Below are positions 1 to 9,471 of a DNA stretch of 64,000 nt, in pieces. The position numbers were made by a program, and so were the translations under genes. The notes below the pieces were generated by a model, which saw only the letters and a list, made by a program, of their open reading frames with translations, made no database searches and was not told where the DNA came from. Source of the DNA: Balneola sp. (GTDB lineage Bacteria; Bacteroidota; Rhodothermia; Balneolales; Balneolaceae); the NCBI GenBank assembly GCA_017640785.1, contig JAEPPZ010000012.1, forward strand, positions 42,811 through 106,810. Direction: 5' to 3'. The stretch's first letter is position 1. Every line of letters begins with the position of its first letter.

Positions 1-221
1 AAATCATAATTATATGATGTAAGATTTATGGCAACTGCATTGGGATTATCAACCTCTATATCGAAAGTAAGCTCAAGATCACTTAATGAAGCATCAGAAA
101 TGTTGACATCATTTACTGAAAGATCAGGTTTTTGTATGGACGCCAAATCTTTTAGTGCAGAGCAATTGATATTAAATGTGGCGTATAATGTAATTAAAAG
201 GAGGTATTTAAAGAATCTCAT
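1..221 (-). CDS. LEA type 2 family protein, N-terminal part (cut by left edge)
   Basis: Read on the minus strand from the ATG at 221, the frame stays open to the window edge (73 codons). It begins with a hydrophobic signal-like segment (MRFFKYLLLITLYATF) with a Cys a few residues on (NINCSALKD), perhaps a non-canonical lipobox. Then comes IQKPDLSVNDVNISDASLSD and a FDIEVDNPNAVAINL segment, typical of the LEA2/WHy (late embryogenesis abundant type 2) fold, in which a VxNPN turn is conserved. Family members are small beta-sandwich proteins, often periplasmic lipoproteins in this phylum, without a firm biochemical role. The C-terminal half lies outside the window. The plus-strand reading frame over the same bases has no recognisable features. 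Confidence 0.7.
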   Translation of the reverse strand, partial: MRFFKYLLLITLYATFNINCSALKDLASIQKPDLSVNDVNISDASLSDLELTFDIEVDNPNAVAINLTSYNYD

Positions 222-374
222 ATGTTCAAATTACAGCGATTTAATAAGGAAAAAAATTTTTCAAAAAAATTGTAACAAAGTGTGACCGAGTCTCTCTTGT
301 ACTCGCTTAAGGGGAACAGATAATGCGATGAAGACGCTAATCTATTTTTCAAACCCTTTTTTGAAACCTAAAAC

Positions 375-404
375 AAAGCCTCAATCTTGAAAAATTGAGG
401 CTTT
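375..404. terminator. Bidirectional rho-independent terminator
   Basis: An 11-bp perfect stem (AAAGCCTCAAT / ATTGAGGCTTT) with an 8-base loop is followed by a T-rich run on both strands. It lies just beyond the stop codon of the minus-strand TonB receptor gene and most likely ends that transcript. Confidence 0.85.
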
Positions 405-408
405 TTAT

Positions 409-2679
409 TTAAAAATATATTCTGTACAGAATCGTAATGTTTCTGCCGGGTTCGGGTCTCAGATCTTTAATTCTGGAAAGATGGTTATAGTATTCCTCGT
501 TCAGAAGATTGTTCACATTTAAAGAAAGAGTGTGAAGAAGCTTCTTAGTGTTGAATCTGTATTGAGCAAATAAGTCTGTTAAAAAATAAGAGTCTGTAGG
601 ATTTTCAAATTCACCGGTTCGGTCCTGTTTTGCTGCATATTTGAATCGAGTACCAATTTCAAATCCATCTTTGGAATACTTAACAGAAGCTTTTGCTTTG
701 AATGGAGGTATTTGTGGTAACGGCCTTGTTCCTTTATTACCCCCATTTTCATCTGTAGTGTCTTGTTGGCCAATTGTATAACTAACAGAAAAATCTGTTA
801 CTAATGTTTTTGAAAGTTGAACTTCAGCCGAGGTTTCAAATCCATAGAGTTCTGCTGAAGTTCCAATGAATTGGTAGTTCAATAAATCAGCACGTTGAAT
901 ATTTGCCTGTCCCGTATTCCGTGCATATAAATAGTTATCAAATCCATTATGAAAAACAGCAGCATTTGCATTTACTATGCGGTTCTGATAGCCAATAAAT
1001 ATTTCTTTAGCCCAGGCGCGCTCGGGGTCGAGATCAGGGTTTCCTATTTCAAATGAGTAGGAAGCTAAATGAGGACCCTCGGAGTATAATTCTTCCAAAG
1101 AAGGAGCCCTGAAAGATCTCAGAATAGTAGATCCTACAGAAAATCCTTTTCCCAAGTCATAAATAGCTGAAACAGATCCTGAAAGAGCTGAAAAGTCACG
1201 GTCCTTATAAAAAGTAGAATCGATGGAACCGTTACGGGCACCAATCCCATAAAATAATCCCCTTTCCTCGGTTGTAGCCAATGAGTAGTCAAAACGGGCT
1301 CCGGCTTCCAGATGAAGTGGTCCTAGATCCGATTCTTCAATTATGTATGCGCCAATTTTAAAATTATTTGAAGGCGGTGTGCCTGCTCCATCAACTACAT
1401 AATCTTCAATTTCTGAGGAGAAACCGAAAGAGCCGTTATTTAATAATCCGAATTTATTATGCTTCGCTCTGATATTAATATTGGTTGTAAGCAGATCAAA
1501 CTCTGTTCCGATAACAGGATTGCCATTACTGCTTTTCCCTTCGATTTCTTTGTGATTATAGTCTTTAAATGATGCATCAATTTCAATTACTTTAAAAAAG
1601 CCGTTTTTGATAAGTATTTCTGAACGGGCATCGTATTGATATTTTCTTAATTCAATATCTACTCCATCAGGATGGCCATTTGGGTCAGGTGGTATTCCAT
1701 AATTACTAAAATAAATACTTGTTGAGGCTCCTGCATATCCCCAGGGACGAATCCAACTAACCCCAATGGCATCGTTGGTAGTTTCATAAAAAGTATTTCT
1801 GATCTCACCTCTGGGTGTGTCAGTATTCAATCCATATCTACCGTTGATATCAGCTTGAACGGCGAAAGATTTAACCGGGAATGAAATATTAATTGCTGAT
1901 GATAAACCTGAATTAACCTTTTGACCATTTAATGATAGAGTACCGGTAAGCTGAGATGGAAGTGTAGTTTGAACTTGATTCTTCACTACATTAATAACGC
2001 CGCCAATTGCGTTAGAACCATAAGCTAATGCAGCAGGTCCACGGGCAATTTCGATTTCGGTAGCAGAAACCGGATCTATAGTAACGGAATGATCAGAAGA
2101 CTGAGCAGATACGTCACCGGAACTGATGCCATCTTGTAAGATCATGACTCTTTCATCACCTAAGCCCCGAATAACAGGTCTTCCGGGTGCGGCTCCATTC
2201 GATCTTTGATCGAAACCCGGTAAGCTGGTAAGCGTTTCAGATAAAGTAGATCCTAAATTTCGTCTTAAATCAGAACCAAATATCTTTTTTGAAGCATGCT
2301 CTAATCCCGAACCGGTTAAGTCTTCGGATTCTCCCAGAACTTCAATAGCTTCAGAGCTAAGTACTGATACATTTAGTTTTATATCGAGTTCAAGATTATT
2401 ACTACTTATCTCAATTTTTTGAGATTGAGTTCTGTATCCAATTCTGTGAGCTGTTAAAGTATAGGTTCCGGAAGGAATGTTCTTTATTTCAAACTCACCA
2501 TCAACTGTTGAAACAGCAGTTCTGTTTAGTTCTTCCAGGTGAATGTATGCGAAAGGAATAGACTCATTGGTCTCTTTATCGAAAATATTTCCTGATATTG
2601 AATAAGATGAACTCTGTCCCATAGATGATCCGGAGATCATCATTAGGAACAAAGCTGTTAATATCGAAAAGTATTTCAT
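409..2679 (-). CDS. TonB-dependent outer-membrane receptor
   Basis: A 756-residue outer-membrane transporter. A signal peptide (about residues 1-21, ending SGSSMGQ) is followed by a CarboxypepD_reg-like beta-sandwich domain (about 27-107). The plug domain (about 130-235) carries RPVIRGLGDERVMILQDG and ARGPAALAYGSNAIGGVINV, and a 22-strand-type barrel ends in a terminal Phe (NITILYRIYF). Plug wording and small partner genes resemble metal receptors of the ZnuD type, but the substrate cannot be read from sequence. The start codon directly follows the stop of the upstream lipoprotein gene (2680), so the two are translationally coupled. It is the last gene of a three-gene minus-strand operon closed by the terminator at 375-404. 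Confidence 0.9.
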   Translation of the reverse strand: MKYFSILTALFLMMISGSSMGQSSSYSISGNIFDKETNESIPFAYIHLEELNRTAVSTVDGEFEIKNIPSGTYTLTAHRIGYRTQSQKIEISSNNLELDIKLNVSVLSSEAIEVLGESEDLTGSGLEHASKKIFGSDLRRNLGSTLSETLTSLPGFDQRSNGAAPGRPVIRGLGDERVMILQDGISSGDVSAQSSDHSVTIDPVSATEIEIARGPAALAYGSNAIGGVINVVKNQVQTTLPSQLTGTLSLNGQKVNSGLSSAINISFPVKSFAVQADINGRYGLNTDTPRGEIRNTFYETTNDAIGVSWIRPWGYAGASTSIYFSNYGIPPDPNGHPDGVDIELRKYQYDARSEILIKNGFFKVIEIDASFKDYNHKEIEGKSSNGNPVIGTEFDLLTTNINIRAKHNKFGLLNNGSFGFSSEIEDYVVDGAGTPPSNNFKIGAYIIEESDLGPLHLEAGARFDYSLATTEERGLFYGIGARNGSIDSTFYKDRDFSALSGSVSAIYDLGKGFSVGSTILRSFRAPSLEELYSEGPHLASYSFEIGNPDLDPERAWAKEIFIGYQNRIVNANAAVFHNGFDNYLYARNTGQANIQRADLLNYQFIGTSAELYGFETSAEVQLSKTLVTDFSVSYTIGQQDTTDENGGNKGTRPLPQIPPFKAKASVKYSKDGFEIGTRFKYAAKQDRTGEFENPTDSYFLTDLFAQYRFNTKKLLHTLSLNVNNLLNEEYYNHLSRIKDLRPEPGRNITILYRIYF

Positions 2680-3156
2680 CTAGTTAGAAGAAGTAGTTAC
2701 CGAGATTGGAAGATCTACAGTAACGAATTCCGCGGCACCTTGATGATTCATTGTAAGTTTGAAAGTAGATGAACCTTCGGCAGTTCCGGTTACATCAAAA
2801 CTGAAAGGGGTAGAATCAGAGTTAATATTCCCAAAAACTGCAATGTTATCGGCTCCTGAAAATGTAATTGAATGTTCATCAGGCTCCGGTGTAAACTCAT
2901 CTAGGTCTTCATCCAGGAAAACTACTGTAAACGAATTTGTACTTCCATTGGCAACAGATAAACTACCTGTAGTAGTACTATTTGATGGATGTGCAATATA
3001 TTCCAGCACACCTTGACCATTTGATTTGATTCTAATTCCGACGGGCTCTTGCTCGTGATCGTCAGATCCGGTTGAGTTACTGCAAGCTGCGAACAGGCCT
3101 GTTATTAATAGTAGGTATAAAGCGGTTTTAGCCGCATGAGTAAATGAATTTTTCAT
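2680..3156 (-). CDS. Putative lipoprotein of a TonB-receptor cassette
   Basis: A 158-residue protein with a lipoprotein signal (LLLITGLFAAC, predicted lipidated Cys25), then SNSTGSDDHEQEP and an all-beta-looking, Ser/Thr-rich domain. Acidic/His patches (DDHEQEP, DEDLDEF, PEPDEHS) could bind a divalent metal; that is inference. I do not recognise a named family. It abuts the TonB receptor gene without a spacer, so it probably acts at the outer membrane as its accessory protein. Confidence 0.75.
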   Translation of the reverse strand: MKNSFTHAAKTALYLLLITGLFAACSNSTGSDDHEQEPVGIRIKSNGQGVLEYIAHPSNSTTTGSLSVANGSTNSFTVVFLDEDLDEFTPEPDEHSITFSGADNIAVFGNINSDSTPFSFDVTGTAEGSSTFKLTMNHQGAAEFVTVDLPISVTTSSN

Positions 3157-3218
3157 GGCTTAAATAAAGTTTGATTATAAAATGTAATTAAGAATGCCTT
3201 AAAGGCAGTGAATGGGTC

Positions 3219-3527
3219 TTAAGCCATGAAAGGAGGTGAGCGTCCGGATTTTGAAGCGATGAAATTGTTTATCTCTTCTTCTGAATTATACAGAATGATT
3301 TGATCTTCAGAAGATAGAAGTACCTCAAAAGTGAAAGGGGTAGAAAAATCATCGTCCGTGACAAGTGTGGAAATGGGACAAAAATCTTCAGTTTGAACAA
3401 GGTGAGCTTCTTCTGAATGGTCTAAGCATTCCAATCCCTCACTGTGGTAATGTACCAACGAGGTAACCAAACCCAGTACAGCAAAAACTGCTACAGGTAT
3501 GAAATAAAAAGACCGTTTGTTAATCAT
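3219..3527 (-). CDS. Small membrane-anchored His/Cys-containing protein
   Basis: About 102 residues beginning MINKRSFYF. One hydrophobic segment (IPVAVFAVLGLVTSLV) is followed at once by a His/Cys/acid cluster (HYHSEGLECLDHSEEAH) and a further FCP motif, with a C-terminal RSPPFMA. The layout suggests a single-pass periplasmic protein able to bind a metal. A TTG five codons upstream (3542) would extend the frame, but the ATG at 3527 gives a normal signal-anchor start. First gene of the operon leading to the lipoprotein and TonB receptor. Function unknown; the metal link rests on residues and context only. Confidence 0.6.
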   Translation of the reverse strand: MINKRSFYFIPVAVFAVLGLVTSLVHYHSEGLECLDHSEEAHLVQTEDFCPISTLVTDDDFSTPFTFEVLLSSEDQIILYNSEEEINNFIASKSGRSPPFMA

Positions 3528-3642
3528 AAAGCAAATGTTCAATACTGAGTTATAATTTACAGTTTCGTGAAGTATAATTCTATGTGAATGGTATCTTTAT
3601 TGTACATTATTACAACTTGATACATAACTAACGCGGTTAAAT

Positions 3643-5463
3643 ATGGCAGAGTTTCTTGAAATGGCTAAAGATTGGTTTCTTAGCCTTGGCGAAGAATATG
3701 GAGTTAATCCTTTGATTTTCGGGTCTATATACGTTGGTGCGATTCCTTTTTTTACTCTTTCTTTGGGCTGGCTGGTTAAGAACTATCGTAAAGGAAAAAA
3801 TATTGCAATTCCTGCTCTTAGTACCACATTCTTTTTTATATCCGCTTATTTATATCTGATAGTTGCTGGAAAGAATGTTCCTTGGTGGGTGTATGGCGTT
3901 GTGGTACTTCTTGTAGCCGGAGGTGCTTATTCTACAGTCAAAAAGATAAGAAGCAGAGTTAGTGACAGTGAAAGCGAAGGAACAGGAAGCTTTGAATTTG
4001 ACAGCGTAGTAATTGGAGGAGGAGCGGCAGGGCTGACTGCATCCGGTATTTGCGCAAACTTCGGAGCTAAAACCATGATGATTGAAAGGCACAAGTTGGG
4101 TGGAGATTGTACATGGACAGGTTGTGTGCCTAGTAAAGTCCTTTTGAAGGCAGGTAAAGTAGCTCAACAAGTCAGAGATGCGGGTAAATACGGATTGATT
4201 GATTGTGATCCAAAAATCGATTTCAAAAAAATAATTAAACATGTAGATGATGTTCGGAAAGAAGTATATGAAGATGCAGACCGTCCGGAAATATTTGAAG
4301 AAATGGGGATTGAGGTTGTTGAGGGTGAAGCAAGCTTTTTAAATGCCCATACAATAGAAATTAAATTACCCGGTGGAGAAAAAAGAAAAGTGACCTCAAG
4401 GTTTTTCTTTATTGCCGCAGGAGGAAGTGCTTTTGTTCCGCCGATCGAAGGAATTGACACTGTAGATTATTTAACCAATGACAGTTTGTTTGAGATCAAA
4501 GATCTGCCAGAGGAATTACTGATTATTGGCGGTGGACCTATTGGAACGGAGATGAGTCAGGCGTTCGCAAATCTCGGGAGTAAAGTGACTGTTATAGATA
4601 TGGCAGAGGGAATAATGATGAATGATGATCCCGAACTGACGGATATTTTGTTTGAGGAACTAAAAAGGCAAGGAGTAAACTACCAATTGGGAGCTTCTGT
4701 AAAATCTGTATCTCAGACTGATGGGAAAGTTTCTGTGAATATAGAAATCGACGGCAAAGAGAAAACAATTACCGGAGACAAATTGTTAATGGCTACCGGA
4801 CGTAAACCAAATCTGGATGGATTAGGCTTGGACGAGGCCGGCGTTGAGTACACTAAAAAAGGGATTAAAATTAACAACTCATGCCGAACGAATAAGAAAA
4901 ATATTTATGCCATTGGTGATATAGCAAGTAAATATCAGTTTACACACATGAGTGAACATATGGCGAAAATAGCTACTTCCAGAGCGATGCTTAAAATCCC
5001 AATGAAAATGGATCTGAAGCATATTACCTGGGCAACTTTCACTTCACCGGAAGTAGCGCATGTTGGAGCTACAGAGAAAGAACTCAATGAAAAAGGAGAG
5101 AAGTTTGAAGTGTATCGTTTTCCATATTCGAAGATAGACAGAGCTGTAACAGAAGGAGAAAGTGTGGGAATGATCAAGATCTTTGCTAAGAAGTTTTCCG
5201 GAAAAATCTTGGGTGCATCGGTAGTTGGAGCTCATGCAGGTGAATTTATTTCAGAATATGCTGTTGCAATGAAAAACGGGGTTTCACTCAGAAATATAGC
5301 TGACACTATTCATCCTTATCCGAGTTGGGGTTTGGGAGCCAGACGTGCTGCGGATCAGTGGTATATCAGAAACCAAAACGCCGGAACCGTAAAGTGGTTC
5401 AAGCGCATATTTGGCTATAAAGGAGAAATTCCGGATTACAGTGACCCTGACAGAGTAGTTTAG
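3643..5463 (+). CDS. Membrane-anchored FAD-dependent pyridine nucleotide-disulfide oxidoreductase
   Basis: A 606-residue protein. Residues 1-105 hold about three membrane segments (around 23-44, 55-75, 79-96). A class I flavin disulfide reductase core follows: FAD-binding VVIGGGAAGLTAS (GGGAAG 125-130), redox-active pair GGDCTWTGCVPSK (Cys156/Cys161), NAD(P)-binding LLIIGGGPIGTEMSQ, second FAD motif YAIGDIA and a C-terminal dimer domain. It resembles mercuric reductase/dihydrolipoamide dehydrogenase relatives but has no heavy-metal domain and no C-terminal Cys pair. In the dimer domain HPYPSWGLGARRAAD replaces the usual HPxPTxxE, so the Glu of the acid-base His-Glu pair is not where expected. 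Substrate unknown; probably a quinone or thiol reductase at the inner membrane. Confidence 0.8.
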   Translation: MAEFLEMAKDWFLSLGEEYGVNPLIFGSIYVGAIPFFTLSLGWLVKNYRKGKNIAIPALSTTFFFISAYLYLIVAGKNVPWWVYGVVVLLVAGGAYSTVKKIRSRVSDSESEGTGSFEFDSVVIGGGAAGLTASGICANFGAKTMMIERHKLGGDCTWTGCVPSKVLLKAGKVAQQVRDAGKYGLIDCDPKIDFKKIIKHVDDVRKEVYEDADRPEIFEEMGIEVVEGEASFLNAHTIEIKLPGGEKRKVTSRFFFIAAGGSAFVPPIEGIDTVDYLTNDSLFEIKDLPEELLIIGGGPIGTEMSQAFANLGSKVTVIDMAEGIMMNDDPELTDILFEELKRQGVNYQLGASVKSVSQTDGKVSVNIEIDGKEKTITGDKLLMATGRKPNLDGLGLDEAGVEYTKKGIKINNSCRTNKKNIYAIGDIASKYQFTHMSEHMAKIATSRAMLKIPMKMDLKHITWATFTSPEVAHVGATEKELNEKGEKFEVYRFPYSKIDRAVTEGESVGMIKIFAKKFSGKILGASVVGAHAGEFISEYAVAMKNGVSLRNIADTIHPYPSWGLGARRAADQWYIRNQNAGTVKWFKRIFGYKGEIPDYSDPDRVV

Positions 5464-5474
5464 AGAAACTCACC

Positions 5475-6809
5475 TTAATTAAATGATGTTGAGTTAGATT
5501 GTGAAACTACTTGGCTATCTCCGATTATAATGTGATGTTCGCCATGATAACCAATATCCATGCCCTCTAACTCAAGTTTTTCTTCAATTCTTCCACCACT
5601 AGTGATCAATGAACTTATCTTCCAGGTTACATAGGTTGCTGTGCCTGAATAGGCAATAGTGATAAGAACAGCCTTGGCTTGAACTAATAATTGACCGGGA
5701 TTTCCATATAGTAAACCGGCGCCATTATTAATTTCGGGATTAGCAAATATTCCTGTAGCCAAGGCCCCGAAAATTCCAACCAATCCATGAATACCAAATG
5801 CATCTAAGGTATCATCATGGTTCATCAATGATTTTAGGTGAACAACGCCCCAATACCCTACTATTCCGGATAATAAACCAATAGCCAGAGCACCTGTCAC
5901 GTCTACATAACCAGATGCTGGTGTAATACCAACCAATCCGGATATTGCACCCGAAGCCATTCCAATCAAAGTGGGCTTTTTTACAATAAACCATTCAATA
6001 GTTAACCAGATCAAAGCGCCGGCACAAGCAGCAATATTTGTTACCAAAAGGGCATTTGCAGCAATACCATCGGCCGCTAACTGGCTTCCGCCATTAAACC
6101 CAAACCATCCAAACCAAAGCAGAGCCGATCCCAGGATCATAAACTTGATCGAAGAAGGTTTTCGAACTTCTTCAAGACTGTGTTCTTTTCTTTTTCCAAC
6201 CAGATATGACAATACTAATCCAGCAACTCCGGCATTTACATGAATTACTGTGCCACCAGCAAAATCCATTTCTCCTGATTCGCTCAAAAATCCTCTACCC
6301 CAAACCCAGTGTGCAATAGGGGCATAAACAATGATAACCCAAAGAATTGAAAATATCCCCCAAGTTGAAAATCGAACCCTTTCAATAATAGATCCACTCA
6401 CGATTGCAACAGCGATGGCTGCAAAAGTTCCTTGGAACACCACAAAAAGTATGGTTGGAATAGATCCACTTATATCACTAACGGTGATTCCTTGAAGCAG
6501 GAAATTATCAAAACCTCCTATAAATGCATTTCCTTCAGAAAAAGCCAAGGAATAACCAATAATTACCCAAACAAGTGTGCCGGTACAAAAAGCCATATAG
6601 CTCATGCCTATTGTGTTGAGAACATGCTTGTTCTGTGTAAGTCCTCCGTAAAATAAAGCCAACCCGGCAGGAGTCATGAGCATGACTAAAGCTGTAGCCA
6701 TCAGTACCCAGGCTGTATCACCGGCATTGATGGTTGGTAACTCACCCTGAGAAAATAATGAATTGGAAGAAATAAAAATAAGGATCGTAGTTGCGTAAAG
6801 GCGCTTCAT
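5475..6809 (-). CDS. amt: Ammonium transporter (Amt/MEP/Rh family)
   Basis: A 444-residue inner-membrane channel for NH4+/NH3 uptake. A cleavable-looking signal (MKRLYATTILIFISSNSLFSQ) precedes eleven membrane helices, starting with the INAGDTAWVLMATALVMLMT helix. Both pore histidines are present (GGTVIHVNAGVAGLVLSYLV and DAFGIHGLVGIFGALATGIF). No PII/GlnK gene is adjacent, unlike many amt loci. The gene converges on the oxidoreductase gene with an 11-bp gap. A -7-like box lies about 52 bp upstream of the start. Confidence 0.95.
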   Translation of the reverse strand: MKRLYATTILIFISSNSLFSQGELPTINAGDTAWVLMATALVMLMTPAGLALFYGGLTQNKHVLNTIGMSYMAFCTGTLVWVIIGYSLAFSEGNAFIGGFDNFLLQGITVSDISGSIPTILFVVFQGTFAAIAVAIVSGSIIERVRFSTWGIFSILWVIIVYAPIAHWVWGRGFLSESGEMDFAGGTVIHVNAGVAGLVLSYLVGKRKEHSLEEVRKPSSIKFMILGSALLWFGWFGFNGGSQLAADGIAANALLVTNIAACAGALIWLTIEWFIVKKPTLIGMASGAISGLVGITPASGYVDVTGALAIGLLSGIVGYWGVVHLKSLMNHDDTLDAFGIHGLVGIFGALATGIFANPEINNGAGLLYGNPGQLLVQAKAVLITIAYSGTATYVTWKISSLITSGGRIEEKLELEGMDIGYHGEHHIIIGDSQVVSQSNSTSFN

Positions 6810-6861
6810 ATCTGAGAATTAATTCAGTTATATATTTTAATTACTGAATTATAATTAATCA

Positions 6862-6869
6862 CAAACCTA
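6862..6869 (-). promoter_or_regulatory. Candidate -7 promoter element of amt
   Basis: On the minus strand TAGGTTTG matches the Bacteroidetes consensus TAnnTTTG. It sits about 50 bases upstream of the amt start. The -33 position holds only a weak ATG-like match, so the call rests on one box and position. Confidence 0.4.
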
Positions 6870-7070
6870 AAATCATTATGAATAATACATATTTTACTAA
6901 ATAAAATTAGGTTTTAATATGAAAGCGCTTTTCTAATTTATTCTCAAAGTATTTAAGGCGTTAATTTTCGAATAAAGTTAATGAGCTGGTAAAAAAGGGA
7001 TAAGTTTTTTCAAAAAAATAAGATCGCTCTCATGCAAATTTGAGAGTAGAGGGCTGGTAATCTGATGGGT

Positions 7071-8621
7071 TTATTCCAGGATCTCGTTGATCAGTTTAAG
7101 ATCTGAAAGTAGGGTAGGATCTGAAGAATTGTATTTCAAGCCGTCTAAAATAAGATTCTTAGCTTTTTGATAATTGGATCTTCGTACTTGTTGCATTGCA
7201 AGTTCATGAAATACGGTGGCAGAAAATGACTTCAAATAAATGTTATCGGGTTGTATGGAATATGCCAGTTCCAGCTCAGGGACAAGTTTACTCTCGTTTT
7301 CAATTACCTTAGGAATCGATACCAAGGCATCTAAAATAATTTGAACACGTGCCTCTTTTATAATAGGATAACCAGCAGGATAATTTGCTGCCAGCTCATC
7401 TATAGTAGATCGAGCTGTCTCAAAAAGTCCAATTTGAGAAAGCTTTGTTGCATGATTACTGGTAACCGATATATAATATGTTGTCAATCGACTGTTATCC
7501 GGAGAAAGTGTCAACGCCTTTTCAATGTTTCTTTTTGCTTCCAGCGTTTCTCCTTTAAGGGAAGAATTTTGAGCAAATACGGTGTACATGTACACGTAAT
7601 ACTCATTTAATTTAGATCTTATAAAGGTATCAGATATCACATTCGTCTCTACATTCTGTAAGAGCTCGTTTACTAAATCGAAATTTTCCTCAAACTTTAA
7701 AAGGTCTTCAATAAGTTCTCCCAAATGATTTACAAGGGAGTAAGTAAGTGTAGAATCATTTTTTGTGGATTCCAGAAGTTTTGAGATTAAAAGGTATTTC
7801 TTATCTGCTTCAAGAGTGAAGTTTAACTGTGAAATGGTAACTATGTATTTAAAAGCTTCTGAGAACGTATCATTGGGATACAGCTTAATTGCTTTATTCA
7901 TTTGATCGTAGGCTTCTTCATAATTTTCTCCGGAAGCTTTGATCAATGCATCGTTATGATATTGAATAGCCAGTAATTGCTTCTTTGAAATCGGAATGGT
8001 CTTAGCTACATATTCCTGATAGAGTTGTTCAGCTCCTTTTTCGGCTAACTCATCTCTGGATATTAACTTATTGTCTACCAAGGTTTGAAGAAGTGATTCC
8101 ATATTAGAACTAAAATCGAACCCATCTTTAGGAGCGGTTAATTCCACAATAACCTCTTCATTACGATGACGAATAGATGCGTACACGTGAGCCGGAGTTT
8201 CATAAATTTGAAATGGGATCCCAAATTCTTCTGCCATACTTACAAAAAAAGAAGTAGCTGTAACGCAATTGTAAGTCCAACGCTCAGAAAGGTCAGATAC
8301 TAAAGCATTTAGCTCATATTGCAGAAAAACTTCATCATGTAAATACTTAAAAATAGTTTCGGCTTTCTTTTTGTCGGAATCTCTGTCTCTGATCTTTGAT
8401 CTGAGAGTTGCTAAATGGGTAGAGTAAAAGCTTTCTCCTGAACTGATTTCAGACGTTGCTAAAAACTGTTTGAAAGAAGGGAGATCTTTCAGACTTGAGT
8501 TTTCAAAATCTGTAACGAAAGACCTTTCTGAGTCAGAAATAAAATTTATTTGACCTTGGGCTGAAACAGCAGTGGTACAAAAGAAGAGCAATACCAATAA
8601 AAGAAGCCCCAAGTTCTTCAT
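7071..8621 (-). CDS. Secreted transglutaminase-like protein with TPR-like C-terminus
   Basis: A 516-residue protein with a signal peptide (to about residue 21, VSAQG). A papain-like transglutaminase region carries a plausible triad: Cys119 in NCVTATSFF, His145 in TPAHVYASI and Glu160 in VIVELTAP. The rest, from about residue 200, is helical with TPR-like units (ALIKASGENYEEAYDQMNKA, RNIEKALTLSPDN). Such proteins may act as periplasmic peptidases or amidases or as scaffolds; the substrate is unknown. It follows the exonuclease gene by 9 bp on the same strand, so the two are probably co-transcribed although no functional link is evident. Confidence 0.7.
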   Translation of the reverse strand: MKNLGLLLLVLLFFCTTAVSAQGQINFISDSERSFVTDFENSSLKDLPSFKQFLATSEISSGESFYSTHLATLRSKIRDRDSDKKKAETIFKYLHDEVFLQYELNALVSDLSERWTYNCVTATSFFVSMAEEFGIPFQIYETPAHVYASIRHRNEEVIVELTAPKDGFDFSSNMESLLQTLVDNKLISRDELAEKGAEQLYQEYVAKTIPISKKQLLAIQYHNDALIKASGENYEEAYDQMNKAIKLYPNDTFSEAFKYIVTISQLNFTLEADKKYLLISKLLESTKNDSTLTYSLVNHLGELIEDLLKFEENFDLVNELLQNVETNVISDTFIRSKLNEYYVYMYTVFAQNSSLKGETLEAKRNIEKALTLSPDNSRLTTYYISVTSNHATKLSQIGLFETARSTIDELAANYPAGYPIIKEARVQIILDALVSIPKVIENESKLVPELELAYSIQPDNIYLKSFSATVFHELAMQQVRRSNYQKAKNLILDGLKYNSSDPTLLSDLKLINEILE

Positions 8622-8630
8622 AAAACCTGA

Positions 8631-9338
8631 TTATTTGCTTTGAATTTCATCCAGTTTACTTAACGCTCTTTCCTTCAGGTTATTGAACTGATCCTGTGGA
8701 ATATGTCCGGTTGAATATTGGTGATATAACCAAACGATATAGGTCGCCATCACATCTTCATAACAATAATGTTCAATCAGTTCTAACTCCTTCCGTTCAA
8801 ACATTGCAAGCACCTGATTTCCTTCTCCGGTTTGCTTAAAAGGAATACCGATCAACTGACCAAGATGCTTTAGCTTCGGCCAGGAACTTGCACCATAATT
8901 ACTGAATTCATCCACCAGATCTATGTTATGCTTGCTGTACCGATAGCGGATATCGTAATCGTTGAGACGAACAGGCATTTGAAGCCCGTGTTTCATTGCT
9001 CTGTAAATCAGAACCGGAATATCAAAGCCTTTTCCATTGTGATGAATGAGTCCAAAGTCTTTGAATGTTCCAATGGCATCAAAGATCTGTTGCAGACCTT
9101 CTTTTTCATCTTCTCCATTCCAGGAAACTTTCTGTTTGGGCTGACCTGTATTTTCGATCCATAAACCTACCCAGGAAACCATGCGATGATACATAGGAGG
9201 GAGGAAACCCGATTTATTTCTGGCCAGTTCTTCGGAAGCTATTTCCAGAAGTGTTTCCTGATCTGAATCCTGATCATTCAGTACAGTTCTTATAAAACTG
9301 AAATCCGGAATGGTTTCTATATCAAAAATAAAATACAT
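8631..9338 (-). CDS. PolB-like 3'-5' exonuclease (DEDDy type)
   Basis: A 235-residue protein matching the stand-alone 3'-5' exonuclease family related to the DNA polymerase B proofreading domain. Exo I FDIETIPD supplies Asp6/Glu8, Exo II LIHHNGKGFDIPVL supplies an Asp, and Exo III YCYEDVMATYIVW supplies an Asp. No polymerase domain is present. Likely acts on DNA or RNA ends in the cytoplasm; the physiological substrate is unknown. First gene of a two-gene minus-strand unit with the transglutaminase-like gene. Confidence 0.85.
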   Translation of the reverse strand: MYFIFDIETIPDFSFIRTVLNDQDSDQETLLEIASEELARNKSGFLPPMYHRMVSWVGLWIENTGQPKQKVSWNGEDEKEGLQQIFDAIGTFKDFGLIHHNGKGFDIPVLIYRAMKHGLQMPVRLNDYDIRYRYSKHNIDLVDEFSNYGASSWPKLKHLGQLIGIPFKQTGEGNQVLAMFERKELELIEHYCYEDVMATYIVWLYHQYSTGHIPQDQFNNLKERALSKLDEIQSK

Positions 9339-9471
9339 CGCTTAAAGTCTTTTAAACGAGTATAGCTAATGGAAGGGAAAATTGCTTGAGGGATTTTGAT
9401 CAACAGCGTTTCTTATTGAATTCAAAAGCAATCAATATACTTTCATACAAAGAGTAGGCTTTACTAGGATT

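Noticed and set aside
28..285. Plus-strand open frame of 85 codons
   Set aside because: It is antisense to the LEA2-like gene, whose protein pattern is clear, and has no recognisable features.
3543..3642. Zur/Fur box upstream of the TonB cassette
   Set aside because: AT-rich segments with partial dyads are present, but none matches a convincing metal-regulator palindrome.
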